Source of the DNA: Hydrogenophaga sp. SL48
GTDB lineage: Bacteria; Pseudomonadota; Gammaproteobacteria; Burkholderiales; Burkholderiaceae_C
DNA: 64,000 bases
Assembly: GCF_021729865.1 (NCBI RefSeq)
Contig: NZ_CP063400.1
Coordinates: 1,178,001 to 1,242,000 of the forward strand
Direction: 5' to 3'
The translations under genes were made by a program, and so were the position numbers. This document shows positions 55,041 to 63,777 of this stretch, piece after piece (the stretch's first letter is position 1; the number at the start of each line of letters is the position of its first letter). The notes under the pieces were generated by a model, which did not search any database, was not told the DNA's origin, and was given only the letters and a program-made list of their open reading frames with translations.

Positions 55041-56490
55041 GGGGGGCAGGGCGTTCGGAGGACGCCAGGGGCAGGCGCACAGTGGCGTCGAGGCCGCGCA
55101 CCACGCCGTGTTCGACGCGGTTGTCCAATTCGAGGCTGCCGCCCAGCGACTGCACGATGCCGTGGCAGATCGCCAGGCCAAGGCCCGAGCCGGCGCCGGA
55201 GGGGCGTGCGCCATGGTCGGTGGCGAAGGGCTGGAACAGGCGCTCCCGCAGCGAGGCCGAGATGCCGGGACCGCTGTCGCGGATGGAGAGCGCCACCGCC
55301 TGCGCGTCTTTCACCATCGCCACCGCCAGACGCGATCCGGGCGGGGTGTTCTTGATGGCGTTGTGCAGCAGGTTGCGCCCGAGTTCGCGCAAGGCCCACT
55401 CGTGCGAACGCACGCGGGCGGGCACCACGTCGAGGGAGAAGTCCAGCTCCCGCTCGGCGATCAGCGGGGCGAGGTCCAGCGCCACCGAACGCACCACCTC
55501 GGCCCAGTCGATCACGGGTGCGTCCTTGTCTTCGCGCAGTTGCTCGACCTTGGCGAGCGCGAGCATCTGGTTGGCCAGCTCGGTGGCGCGCTCCACGGTG
55601 TGGCCGATCTCGTCGAGTGCCTGCTGCGGTGGCACGTCGCCGCGGCGGGCCGATTGCACCTGGGTTTTCAGCACGGCCAGCGGCGTGCGCAGCTGGTGCG
55701 AGGTGTCACGCACGAAGCGCTTCTGATGCTCCAGCAGCTGCGACAGGCGCTGCATGTGCTGGTTGGCGGCTTCCAGCAGGGGCAGCAGCTCGCGTGGCGC
55801 GCTCAGCGTGGGCAGGGGCGACAGGTCGTTCTCGCTGCGATGGGCCAGCGCGTGGCTGAGCGCTCGCACCGGGCGCGTGGCACGCTGCACGACGAAGACC
55901 ACCACCAGCACGATCACGACCACCAGGCCCGCCTGGCGCCAGAGGGTGTCGATGAGGATCTGGCGCGCCAGGGTTTGCCGCAGTTCGAGGGTTTCCGCGA
56001 CCTGGATGGTGCTCATGCCTTGCCCCGCCACGCCCGCGACCGGTTGCAGCAGCACCGCCATGCGCACCGGCGCGCCCCGGTACTCGTCGTCGTAGAAGTG
56101 CACGAGGGCGGCGTAGATCTTCTGGTCGGGCAGCTGGCTGCGCGGCGCGGGCAGGTCCTCGAAGCCCGAGACCATCTCACCTTTGAAGCCACTGACGCGG
56201 TAGAAGAGCCGGCTGCGGTTGTCGGCCTCGAAGGCCTCCAGTGCGGAATAGAGCAGCGAAGACCGCACCACCGCCTGCTCGCCGGTCGCGACCACCTCCA
56301 GCTGTTCGCCGAGCGATTTGGCGGTGGCCAGCAGGGTGCGGTCGTAGGCCGTGTCGGCGGCGGCGAGCGCCTGGCGGTAGAGCACGACGGTGTTGATCAG
56401 CACAAAGCCGAACAGCGGCAGCAGGATGCCCAGCAAGAGCGTGCGCCGCAGCGAAGGCAACCTCGATGGCGCAAGGGCGGTGCGTTTCAT
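55027..56490 (-). CDS. sensor histidine kinase, TctE/QseC-like
   Basis: 487 aa from ATG 56490 (an ATG at 56502 is also in frame). First helix at about 17-38, a periplasmic sensor domain of about 140 residues (TctE N-domain-like: SLGEQLEVVATGEQAVVRSS), second helix (AGLVVVIVLVVVFVVQ). HAMP follows, then HisKA with His near 265 (RDTSHQLRTPLAVLK) and HATPase_c (LLHNAIKNTPPGS, DSGPGIS, GSGLGLAICHGI). It partners the response regulator 115 bp upstream and plausibly detects the tct substrate in the periplasm. Confidence 0.93.
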   Translation of the reverse strand: MKRTALAPSRLPSLRRTLLLGILLPLFGFVLINTVVLYRQALAAADTAYDRTLLATAKSLGEQLEVVATGEQAVVRSSLLYSALEAFEADNRSRLFYRVSGFKGEMVSGFEDLPAPRSQLPDQKIYAALVHFYDDEYRGAPVRMAVLLQPVAGVAGQGMSTIQVAETLELRQTLARQILIDTLWRQAGLVVVIVLVVVFVVQRATRPVRALSHALAHRSENDLSPLPTLSAPRELLPLLEAANQHMQRLSQLLEHQKRFVRDTSHQLRTPLAVLKTQVQSARRGDVPPQQALDEIGHTVERATELANQMLALAKVEQLREDKDAPVIDWAEVVRSVALDLAPLIAERELDFSLDVVPARVRSHEWALRELGRNLLHNAIKNTPPGSRLAVAMVKDAQAVALSIRDSGPGISASLRERLFQPFATDHGARPSGAGSGLGLAICHGIVQSLGGSLELDNRVEHGVVRGLDATVRLPLASSERPAPHEPH

Positions 56491-56540
56491 TCCAGGGTGC
56501 ATCGCACGGAGCAGCGCCAGCCCGGAGACACCGCGGAATC

Positions 56541-56603
56541 GGCTTTGCCGGGCCGCAGGTGTCGCCCCCTGGAGGGGGTGGCGCGAAGCGACGCGGGGGA
56601 GTG
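56541..56603. repeat. dispersed GC-rich repeat, shorter variant
   Basis: It contains GTCGCCCCCTGGAGGGGGTG followed by a GAAGCGACGCGGGGGAGTG tail, a diverged relative of the repeats at 57317-57497. It fills most of the gap between the response regulator stop and the kinase start, so it is transcribed with them. Confidence 0.6.
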
Positions 56604-56605
56604 CG

Positions 56606-57295
56606 TCACGCTGTTGCCTTGAGCAGGTACCCCAGGCCGCGCAGGGTGACGAGTTGCGCGCCGGTGTGGGCGATCTTCTTGCGCAGCCGGTAGGCCACGA
56701 CCTCGATGGCCTCGGGTTGCACGTGGCTTTCACCGGGGAACACGAGCTCGAACAGCCGCTCCTTGGTGATGGCCTGCCCGGGGTTGGCGAGCACGGCGCG
56801 CAGCAGGGCGAGCTCGCGGGGGGCCAGTTCCAGCGGCGAGCCGTCGTGGTAGACGGCCCCGCTGTCGCGGTCGGTCTGCATGCCGCACCAGATCGCGCTG
56901 CGCGAGGGCAGGGTGCTGGCGTGGTCGCTGCTGTTGGCCGAGCGGCGCACCAGCGCGCGCACACGGGCTTCGAGCTCGTCCAGATCGAAGGGCTTGGGCA
57001 GGTAGTCGTCGGCGCCGGTGTTCAGGCCGATGATGCGGTCGCCCACGGTGCCGCGCGCGGTGAGGATGATCACGGGGGTCTTGAGCCCGGCGGCGCGCGC
57101 ATCGCCCAGCACCTGCAGGCCGTCGCGGCCCGGCAGGCTGAGGTCGAGCAGCACCGCGTCGGGCAGGCTGGCCTGCCAGAGCGCCAGCGCACGTTCGCCG
57201 TCGCCACAGGTCAGCACCTGCATGCCCCGGCGTTCGAGGGTGCGCTGCAGGGTGGCCTGCATGGTGGGGTTGTCTTCGATCAGGAGCAGTTTCAT
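56606..57295 (-). CDS. OmpR-family response regulator, TctD-like
   Basis: 229 aa from ATG 57295. Receiver with acidic pair in LIEDN, phospho-Asp51 (VLLDLSLPGRDG) and Lys in YLPKPFDLDEL. A winged-helix DNA-binding domain follows (ELALLRAVLANPGQAITKER, YRLRKKIAHTGAQLVTLRGL). Transcribed divergently from tctC, 295 bp away, with its kinase directly downstream: a typical arrangement for control of the tct operon. Confidence 0.94.
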   Translation of the reverse strand: MKLLLIEDNPTMQATLQRTLERRGMQVLTCGDGERALALWQASLPDAVLLDLSLPGRDGLQVLGDARAAGLKTPVIILTARGTVGDRIIGLNTGADDYLPKPFDLDELEARVRALVRRSANSSDHASTLPSRSAIWCGMQTDRDSGAVYHDGSPLELAPRELALLRAVLANPGQAITKERLFELVFPGESHVQPEAIEVVAYRLRKKIAHTGAQLVTLRGLGYLLKATA

Positions 57296-57316
57296 GCTGG
57301 CGAGATTATGAGCATG

Positions 57317-57497
57317 AGCCGCAACAGCGGCCAGCCGCCGGGCCGCCCCAAGGCTGGCCAGCCCCTTTGAGGGGCAGCGACCCGCGCAGCGGCGGAGTGT
57401 GGGGGCAACGGAATCCAGCGCCGGGCCGCCCCAAGCTGGATGTGCACCCCCTCGGGGGGCAGCGACCCGCGCAGCGGCGGAGCGTGGGGGGGCAACA
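57317..57497. repeat. two reverse copies of the dispersed GC-rich repeat
   Basis: Two adjacent copies (about 57317-57407 and 57419-57497), both reverse to the copies at 4315 and 60703. Each contains GGGCAGCGACCCGCGCAGCG. They fill most of the 295-bp divergent intergenic region between the response regulator gene and tctC. Confidence 0.75.
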
Positions 57498-57523
57498 GTA
57501 CTAGGGTTTGTCCTGAGGGTGGC

Positions 57524-57550
57524 GACAGCCGAATGACAGCGCCAGGCAGC
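57524..57550 (+). promoter_or_regulatory. candidate response-regulator binding repeats upstream of tctC
   Basis: GACAGC at 57524, GACAGC at 57535 and GGCAGC at 57545 are spaced 11 and 10 bp, one helical turn each. Direct repeats at this spacing are typical of OmpR-family binding. They lie 41-67 bp before the tctC ATG. Confidence 0.4.
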
Positions 57551-57590
57551 AAGATCACCACCGTCGATCAACCTCCCACGGAGACAACAC

Positions 57591-58553
57591 ATGCGTCGCG
57601 ATACCTTCCTCAAATCCCTGGCCGCTCTGGCCGCCGCCGGTGCCTTGCCCAACGCCGCCTGGGCAGCCGCCAACGTCAAGATGATGATCCCCGCCAACCC
57701 GGGTGGTGGATGGGACGGCACGGGTCGTGCGCTGGGCGAAGCCCTGCGTGACGCCAAGGTGGCCGACTCCGTGACCTTCGAAAACAAGGGCGGCGCGGCC
57801 GGTGCCATCGGCCTGGCGCAGTTCTACAACTCGGCCAAGGGCGACCCGAACGCCATGATGGTCATGGGCGCCGTCATGCTCGGCGGCATCATCACCGGCA
57901 AGCCGCCGGTGTCGATCACTCAGCTGACCCCGATTGCCCGCCTGACGACCGAATACAACGTGTTCGTGCTGCCCGCCAGTTCGCCGTTCAACTCCATGAA
58001 GGACGTGGTCGAAGCGCTCAAGAAAGACCCCGGCAGCGTCAAGTGGGGTGGTGGTTCTCGCGGTTCCACCGAGCACATCGCCGCCTCGCAGATCGCCCAG
58101 GCCGTGGGCGTGCCCGCCTCCAAGATCAACTACGTGCCGTTCCGTGGGGGCGGTGAGGCCGTCGCCGCCATTCTGGGTGGCAACGTGACCGTCGGTGGCT
58201 CCGGCTACAGCGAGTTCCAGCAGTACATCGAGAGCGGCAAGATGAAGGCGATCGCCGTCACGTCCGGCCAGCGCGTCAAGGGCATCGACAAGATCCCGAC
58301 GCTCAAGGAGCAGGGCATCGACGTGGAAATCGGCAACTGGCGCGGTGTCTACGGCGCGCCCGGCATCACCCCGGCCCAGCGCGACGCCCTGACCGACATG
58401 ATCGTCAAGGCCACCAAGAGCAAGGCCTGGCAGGACGCCCTGGTCAAGAACAACTGGACCCCAGCCCTGCTGACCGGCAAGGCCTTCGACGAGTTCGTGG
58501 ACAAGGACTTCTCCGGCCTGCGTGCGACCATGGTCCGTGCCGGCATGGTGTAA
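57591..58553 (+). CDS. tctC: tripartite tricarboxylate transporter substrate-binding protein (Bug family)
   Basis: 320 aa with a signal peptide of about 26 residues (LAALAAAGALPNAAWAA). Bug-fold receptor: NPGGGWDGTGRALGEAL, FENKGGAAGAIGLAQF, WGGGSRGSTEHIAASQI, VPFRGGGEAVAAILGGNVTV, GVYGAPGITPAQRDAL. It delivers a carboxylate (citrate or another di/tricarboxylate; the ligand cannot be called) to TctAB. First gene of tctCBA. Confidence 0.95.
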   Translation: MRRDTFLKSLAALAAAGALPNAAWAAANVKMMIPANPGGGWDGTGRALGEALRDAKVADSVTFENKGGAAGAIGLAQFYNSAKGDPNAMMVMGAVMLGGIITGKPPVSITQLTPIARLTTEYNVFVLPASSPFNSMKDVVEALKKDPGSVKWGGGSRGSTEHIAASQIAQAVGVPASKINYVPFRGGGEAVAAILGGNVTVGGSGYSEFQQYIESGKMKAIAVTSGQRVKGIDKIPTLKEQGIDVEIGNWRGVYGAPGITPAQRDALTDMIVKATKSKAWQDALVKNNWTPALLTGKAFDEFVDKDFSGLRATMVRAGMV

Positions 58554-58634
58554 GCACCGGTCGTCCACCGTGTGAACCAGCGGCCGTGGCGTTTGCGTCG
58601 CGGCCGCATTTTTTTTTCAGGCAGGAGAGTGCCC

Positions 58635-59171
58635 ATGCAAGCCCCCACCCCAGCGGCCAACGAGCCGCGCCCCGATCACCGCCCCGGCCAGCTGGCCCTG
58701 GGCATTGCCGCTGTGCTGCTGGCCGCCGGGCTGGCCTATGGCGCTGCCAACATCCCGTCGGACGCGGGTTACGCGGGCGTGGGCCCCGACTTCCTGCCCT
58801 GGGTGGTGTCGGCCGCCATGGGGCTGTGCGGCGTGCTGCTGATCTGGGAGGTGCGCACCGGTGGCTACCGCAACATGGAAGAGCCCTCGGGCGCGGCCCG
58901 TGGTGACTGGCACGCCATGGCCTGGGTGTCGGCCGGCATCCTGGGCAACGCGGCGCTCATCACCACCATCGGCTTCGTGCTCAGCTGCGCGCTGTGTTTC
59001 ACGCTGGCGGTGCGCGGCCTGCGCATCAGCGAAGGCAAGCCCGCGGGCAACGGCATGCAGACGGTGAAAGACGCGGTGATCGGCATGCTGATCTCGGCGC
59101 CTACCTTCTGGCTGTTCACCAAATTCCTCGCCGTCAACCTGCCGGGCCTCACAGGCACCGGCTGGCTCTGA
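58635..59171 (+). CDS. tctB: tripartite tricarboxylate transporter small membrane subunit
   Basis: 178 aa from ATG 58635 with AGGAGAG upstream. Four predicted helices (LALGIAAVLLAAGLAYGAAN, FLPWVVSAAMGLCGVLLIWE, ILGNAALITTIGFVLSCALC, and GMLISAPTFWLFTKFLAVNL). TctB-type small subunit between tctC and tctA. Confidence 0.92.
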   Translation: MQAPTPAANEPRPDHRPGQLALGIAAVLLAAGLAYGAANIPSDAGYAGVGPDFLPWVVSAAMGLCGVLLIWEVRTGGYRNMEEPSGAARGDWHAMAWVSAGILGNAALITTIGFVLSCALCFTLAVRGLRISEGKPAGNGMQTVKDAVIGMLISAPTFWLFTKFLAVNLPGLTGTGWL

Positions 59172-59201
59172 TCCGCACGACGGACCTGAAAGGAATTCAC
59201 C

Positions 59202-60695
59202 ATGCTGGACCTCTGGAACAACCTGCTCGGCGGCTTCGCCACCGCCGGCACCCCCATCAACCTGCTGTGGGCGCTGGCCGGCTGCGCGCTGGGCACGGCC
59301 ATTGGCGTGTTGCCCGGCCTGGGCCCGGCCGTGACCGTGGCCATGCTGCTGCCGATCACCGGCCAGGTGGAACCCACCGCCTCGATGATCTTCTTCGCGG
59401 GCATCTACTACGGCGCCATGTACGGCGGCTCGACCACCTCGATCCTGCTCAACACCCCGGGTGAAACCGGCACCATGGTGACCGCGCTCGAAGGTTTCAA
59501 GATGGCCAAGAACGGGCGCGCCGGCGCGGCCCTCGCCACCTCGGCCATCGGTTCTTTTGTGGCCGGCACGATCGCCACGATTCTGGTGACGCTGTTCGCG
59601 CCCTTCCTGGCCGAGTTTGCCGTGAAGCTCGGGCCGCCCGAGTATTTCTGCCTGATGCTGCTGGCCTTCACCACCGTGAGCGCGGTGCTGGGCCAGAGCA
59701 CGTTGCGCGGCATCACGGCGCTGTTCTTCGGCCTGGCGCTGGGCCTGGTGGGCATGGACCAGATCACCGGCCAGGTGCGCTACACCGGCGGCATCATCGA
59801 GTTCATGGACGGCGTCGAGGTGGTGCTGGTGGCCGTGGGCCTGTTTGCCGTGACCGAGGCGCTCTACAACGCGCTGTACGAAGGCAAGAGCGAGGTCAGC
59901 CTGAACAAGATGAACAAGGCGCACATGACGAAGACGGAGTGGAAGCGCTCGTGGCCCGCCTGGCTGCGTGGCACCTTCATCGGCTTCCCCTTCGGCACCA
60001 TCCCCGCCGGCGGCTCCGAGATCCCCACGTTCCTGAGCTACGCCACCGAGCGCAAGCTGGCCGACCCTGAGTACAAGAAGGAATTCGGCACCACCGGCGC
60101 CATCGAAGGCGTCGCCGGCCCCGAAGCCGCCAACAACGCGGCCGTGACGGCCACCCTGGTGCCGCTGCTCACGCTGGGCATCCCCACCTCGGTGACGGCC
60201 GCCATCCTGCTGAGTGCCTTGCAGAACTACGGCATCAACGCCGGCCCGCAGCTGTTCCAGACCTCGTCGGCCTTGGTCTGGGCGCTGATCGCCTCGCTCT
60301 ACATCGGCAATGTGATGCTGCTGGTGCTCAACCTGCCCATGGTGGGCCTGTGGGTCAAGCTGCTGAAGATCCCCAAGGCGCCGCTGTACGCCGGCATCCT
60401 GATCTTCGCCACGGTGGGCGTGTACGGCATGCGCCAGAGCTCGTTCGACCTGTTCATCATGTTTGGTCTGGCCCTCGTGGGGGTGGCGCTGCGCCGCTTC
60501 GACTTCCCGACGGCGCCCGTGATCGTGGGCCTGATCCTGGGCCCGCTGGCCGAGGCGCAGTTCCGCAACGCCATGTCGATCGGCGAAGGCAGCCTCGCGG
60601 TGTTCTTCGAGCGCCCCATGTCGGCCACGCTGCTGACTGTCGTGGTGCTGGTGCTGGTGACGCCGCGCTTGCTGGCCTGGCACCGCCGGAGCTGA
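59202..60695 (+). CDS. tctA: tripartite tricarboxylate transporter large membrane subunit
   Basis: 497 aa with GAAAGGAAT upstream. About twelve helices. TctA signatures: [19 protein letters not shown] near the N-terminus, [19 protein letters not shown], and the second-half [20 protein letters not shown] with [19 protein letters not shown]. It forms the secondary-transport channel with TctB. Confidence 0.96.
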   Translation: MLDLWNNLLGGFATAGTPINLLWALAGCALGTAIGVLPGLGPAVTVAMLLPITGQVEPTASMIFFAGIYYGAMYGGSTTSILLNTPGETGTMVTALEGFKMAKNGRAGAALATSAIGSFVAGTIATILVTLFAPFLAEFAVKLGPPEYFCLMLLAFTTVSAVLGQSTLRGITALFFGLALGLVGMDQITGQVRYTGGIIEFMDGVEVVLVAVGLFAVTEALYNALYEGKSEVSLNKMNKAHMTKTEWKRSWPAWLRGTFIGFPFGTIPAGGSEIPTFLSYATERKLADPEYKKEFGTTGAIEGVAGPEAANNAAVTATLVPLLTLGIPTSVTAAILLSALQNYGINAGPQLFQTSSALVWALIASLYIGNVMLLVLNLPMVGLWVKLLKIPKAPLYAGILIFATVGVYGMRQSSFDLFIMFGLALVGVALRRFDFPTAPVIVGLILGPLAEAQFRNAMSIGEGSLAVFFERPMSATLLTVVVLVLVTPRLLAWHRRS

Positions 60696-60702
60696 ACAAG
60701 GG

Positions 60703-60795
60703 CCTCCACGCTCCGCCGCTGCGCGGGTCGCTGCCCCCCGAGGGGGCTGGGCCTGCCTTCGGGCGGCCCGGAGGCTGGCCCGTCGGCCCCCACGC
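60703..60795. repeat. dispersed GC-rich repeat, copy at end of tct operon
   Basis: The core is the same as in copy A at 4315 (TCGCTGCCCCCCGAGGGGGC), followed by GGGCGGCCCGGAGGCTGG. It lies just after the tctA stop and before the terminator. Confidence 0.75.
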
Positions 60796-60816
60796 TCCGC
60801 CGCTCTGAGCGGCGCC

Positions 60817-60849
60817 CGAAAGCCGGACGAAGATTTCGTCCGGCTTTCG
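60817..60849 (+). terminator. strong hairpin after tctA
   Basis: Perfect 15-bp stem CGAAAGCCGGACGAA and TTCGTCCGGCTTTCG with a GAT loop, followed by CGTTTCTCT. Likely terminates the tctCBA transcript before the next regulator gene, though the T-run is weak. Confidence 0.75.
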
Positions 60850-60907
60850 CGTTTCTCTAAGGTTTCCTCTATGCGTTCCGGTGGGGGCGCCGGGCATGAT
60901 CGTCGGC

Positions 60908-61591
60908 ATGAAAGTGCTGATGGTGGAAGACGATCTGGCCCTGGGCGATGCGCTGGGGCGCGTGCTGCAGGGCCGGGGCTTCGAGGTCACGCGGTGTGCC
61001 GATGGCGTGGAGGCGCTGGCCATGTTCCGGCGCCGCAGCCCGGACGTGGTGCTGCTCGACCTGAGCCTGCCGGGCATGGACGGCATGGAGGTGTTGCGCC
61101 TGATGCGCGACGGCGGTTCGCAGGTGCCGGTGCTGGTCGTCACCGCCCGCAGCGCGGTGCAGGACCGGGTGCTCGGGCTCAACGAAGGTGCCGACGACTA
61201 CCTCACCAAACCCTTCGACATCGAAGAACTGGCGGCCCGCCTCAAGGCGCTGGTGCGGCGCAGCCACGGCACGCAGGAACTGCGCTGCGCGATGCTGCGT
61301 GTGGATGAGCCGACCGGCGCGGTGTTCCGTGGGGCGACCCCGCTGGACGTGTCGACCCGTGAGCTGGCCCTGCTGCGGACCCTGCTCGCGCGACCGGGTC
61401 AGGCGATCGGCAAGGAAGACCTGCACCGGGCCGTGTTCGGCGACGAGGCGTTGGGCGCCGACGCGATCGAGGTGCTGGTGCACCGCCTGCGCAAGCGCAT
61501 CCACGGCTCGGGCGCGCAGCTGGTGACGCTGCGTGGCGTCGGCTACCTGATGATCGACGAGGCGATGACGGAAGGGCCGGTCTCGGCCTGA
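60908..61591 (+). CDS. OmpR-family response regulator, second system
   Basis: 227 aa from ATG 60908 (MKVLMVEDDLALG); upstream in-frame starts are less likely. Receiver with phospho-Asp51 (VVLLDLSLPGMDGMEVLRLM) and YLTKPFDIEELAARLKALVR; winged helix with ELALLRTLLARPGQAIGKED and HRLRKRIHGSGAQLVTLRGV. It is clearly a relative of the regulator at 56606-57295, sharing the GAQLVTLRG end. It pairs with the kinase 7 bp downstream. Confidence 0.94.
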   Translation: MKVLMVEDDLALGDALGRVLQGRGFEVTRCADGVEALAMFRRRSPDVVLLDLSLPGMDGMEVLRLMRDGGSQVPVLVVTARSAVQDRVLGLNEGADDYLTKPFDIEELAARLKALVRRSHGTQELRCAMLRVDEPTGAVFRGATPLDVSTRELALLRTLLARPGQAIGKEDLHRAVFGDEALGADAIEVLVHRLRKRIHGSGAQLVTLRGVGYLMIDEAMTEGPVSA

Positions 61592-61598
61592 GCAGCGC

Positions 61599-62663
61599 AT
61601 GACGTCTTCAGCCCCTTCCTCCCGCCCGACCATGACCGGCTCCGATTCGCCACCGTCCGCACCCGCCGCGCGGCCCTGGTCGATCACGGTGCGGCTGCTG
61701 CTGTGCCTGGGGCTTTGCCTCCTGCTGGTCGAGCTGCTGCTGCAGGGGCTTCTGCCCGAGTTGGCGGGCACACCGCTCTGGGGTGGCCTGCTGCGCATCC
61801 TCGCCGTGCTGCCGCTGTTTGCCTGGTGCGCGGTGCGCGCGCTGGCGCCCCTGCGCTGGCTGGAAGACGCGTTGCAGCCCGGCGGAGGCATGGGCGCGGC
61901 CCGACCCGTACCGGCCGAACTGCGGCCGCTGTCCGACGCGGTCCACGCCGTGCTGGCGCAGCAGCGCGAGGCCACCGAGCAGCAGCGGCGCTTTCTGGCC
62001 GATGCCTCGCACCAGCTGCGCACGCCGTTTGCGGTGCTGCGCACCCAGCTGCAGGGCGCGATGTCGGGGCAGCTGGAAGCGAAGGACACCCTGCCCAAGA
62101 TGCTCGCGACCGTCGACCGCTCCAGCGAGCTGGTGCGGCAGCTGCTCTCGCTGGCCAAGGTCGAGCAGCTGGTGGCGCAGGGGCACTGGCAGGAAGTGAA
62201 CCTGGACGCCGTGGCGCAGGAGGTGTGCCTGGAATTCGGACCGCTGCTGGCGCGCAAGCGGCTGGATTTTTCTTTCGAGTCGGTGCCGGTGCGCCTCACC
62301 ACCGACCCCTGGATGCTGGGTGAGCTGCTGCGCAACCTGCTCTCCAACGCCATCCACCACGCGCCGCGCGGGTCCGCGCTGGGTATGGTGGTGCGCGTGC
62401 TGCCGGACCAGGCCGAGCTGCTGATCTGGGACAACGGCGGCGGCATCGATGCCGCGGTGATGGACCGGCTGTTCGAGCCCTTCCAGTCGGCCGCGGGCGG
62501 CACCGGCATCGGTCTGGGGCTGTCGATCTGCCGCCAGATCGCGGAATCGATGCAGGCCCGGGTGCAGCTGTTCAACCGCGTGCAGGACGACCGCGTGGTC
62601 GGCGTCGATGCCGTGGTGCGCTGGAACCTGGCGCCGGCTTCGGAAGGTGGCTCACATGCCTGA
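61599..62663 (+). CDS. sensor histidine kinase, intramembrane-sensing type
   Basis: 354 aa. Two membrane helices (about 29-51 and 62-82) are joined by a loop of only about 10 residues, so there is no periplasmic sensor domain. No clear HAMP domain; HisKA with His138 (DASHQLRTPFAVLRTQL); HATPase_c (LLRNLLSNAIHHAPRG, DNGGGID, GTGIGLGLSICRQI). It overlaps the ABC ATPase gene by 8 bp, pointing to a link with that transporter, possibly by direct contact with it. Confidence 0.92.
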   Translation: MTSSAPSSRPTMTGSDSPPSAPAARPWSITVRLLLCLGLCLLLVELLLQGLLPELAGTPLWGGLLRILAVLPLFAWCAVRALAPLRWLEDALQPGGGMGAARPVPAELRPLSDAVHAVLAQQREATEQQRRFLADASHQLRTPFAVLRTQLQGAMSGQLEAKDTLPKMLATVDRSSELVRQLLSLAKVEQLVAQGHWQEVNLDAVAQEVCLEFGPLLARKRLDFSFESVPVRLTTDPWMLGELLRNLLSNAIHHAPRGSALGMVVRVLPDQAELLIWDNGGGIDAAVMDRLFEPFQSAAGGTGIGLGLSICRQIAESMQARVQLFNRVQDDRVVGVDAVVRWNLAPASEGGSHA

Positions 62664-63717
62664 CGCGGTGCGCCTGGACGCGGTGGAGAAGACCTTTGCC
62701 GACGGCACGCGCGCGCTGCGCGGCGTGCAACTGCGGTTCGCGCGGCGCCAGCTCACCACGCTGCTCGGGCCCTCGGGCTGCGGCAAGTCGACGCTGCTGC
62801 GCCTGGTGGCCGGGCTGGACCAGCCCAGCGCGGGCCGGGTCTTCATCGGCGAGCGCGACGTGACCGGCACCGGCCCCGAGCAGCGGCCGATCAGCATGGT
62901 GTTTCAGAGCTACGCGCTGTTTCCGCACCTGGACGTGCAGGGCAACGTGGGCTACGGCCTGGGGCTGGACAGCGCTGCCGCGGCGCGCGACTCGCGGGTG
63001 CAGTCCGCGCTGGAACAGGTGGGGCTGGGGGCGCTGGCCGCCCGTGGCACCGCCTCGCTCTCGGGCGGCCAGCAGCAGCGGGTGGCGCTGGCGCGCGCCC
63101 TGGCCCTGGCGCCCGAGGTGCTGCTGCTCGATGAGCCGTTGTCCAACCTCGACGCCGGCCTGCGGCGACAGATCCGGGAAGAGATCCGCAGCCTGCAGCA
63201 GTCGCTGGGGCTGACGGTGATCTACGTGACCCACGACCAGAACGAAGCCATGGCGGTCAGCGACCACATCGTGGTGCTGCGCGACGGCCAGGTGCAGCAG
63301 GTCGGCAGCCCGCGCGAGATCTACGAGCGGCCGCGGTCCGAATTCGTGGCCGGCTTCATGGGCGACGCGGCGGTGTTCGATGCCGAGGCGGACGGGCAGG
63401 GTGGCCTGCGGCTGGGGCCGCTGAGCGTGGGCACCGGCCTGGCCCGACGCCGCGGTGCCACCCGCGTGGTGGTGCGGCCCGAGGCCTGGCGGCTGGCGCC
63501 GGCCAGTGGCCAGGGCATGGCCGGTCGCATCGAATCGCACGCCTACGAAGGGCGCCAGTCGCATTACCGCGTGCGCACCGCGCTCGGCCTGCTGCAGGTG
63601 CACCGCCACCACGAGCGCCAGACGCTGCAGGTCGGCGCGCCGGTCAGCGTGTTCCTGGACGGTCCCGGTGTCAGCGTGCTGCTGGCCGGGGCCAGCGCCA
63701 TGCCGGAAGGCCCTTGA
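62656..63717 (+). CDS. ABC transporter ATP-binding protein (FbpC/PotA-like)
   Basis: 353 aa from ATG 62656. Walker A GPSGCGKST (38-46), Q-loop VFQSYALFPH, signature LSGGQQQR, Walker B VLLLDEP, H-loop THDQNEAMAV, and a C-terminal TOBE-like region (VVVRPEAWRLAPASGQGMAG). Belongs to the iron(III)/putrescine/phosphonate importer group. It lies between a two-component system and a substrate-binding gene. Confidence 0.93.
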   Translation: MPDAVRLDAVEKTFADGTRALRGVQLRFARRQLTTLLGPSGCGKSTLLRLVAGLDQPSAGRVFIGERDVTGTGPEQRPISMVFQSYALFPHLDVQGNVGYGLGLDSAAAARDSRVQSALEQVGLGALAARGTASLSGGQQQRVALARALALAPEVLLLDEPLSNLDAGLRRQIREEIRSLQQSLGLTVIYVTHDQNEAMAVSDHIVVLRDGQVQQVGSPREIYERPRSEFVAGFMGDAAVFDAEADGQGGLRLGPLSVGTGLARRRGATRVVVRPEAWRLAPASGQGMAGRIESHAYEGRQSHYRVRTALGLLQVHRHHERQTLQVGAPVSVFLDGPGVSVLLAGASAMPEGP

Positions 63718-63777
63718 AGCCACCACGAACGTCCCGATTCCCCTCAACCGCATCCGTGTCCATCCAAGGAAAGACCA

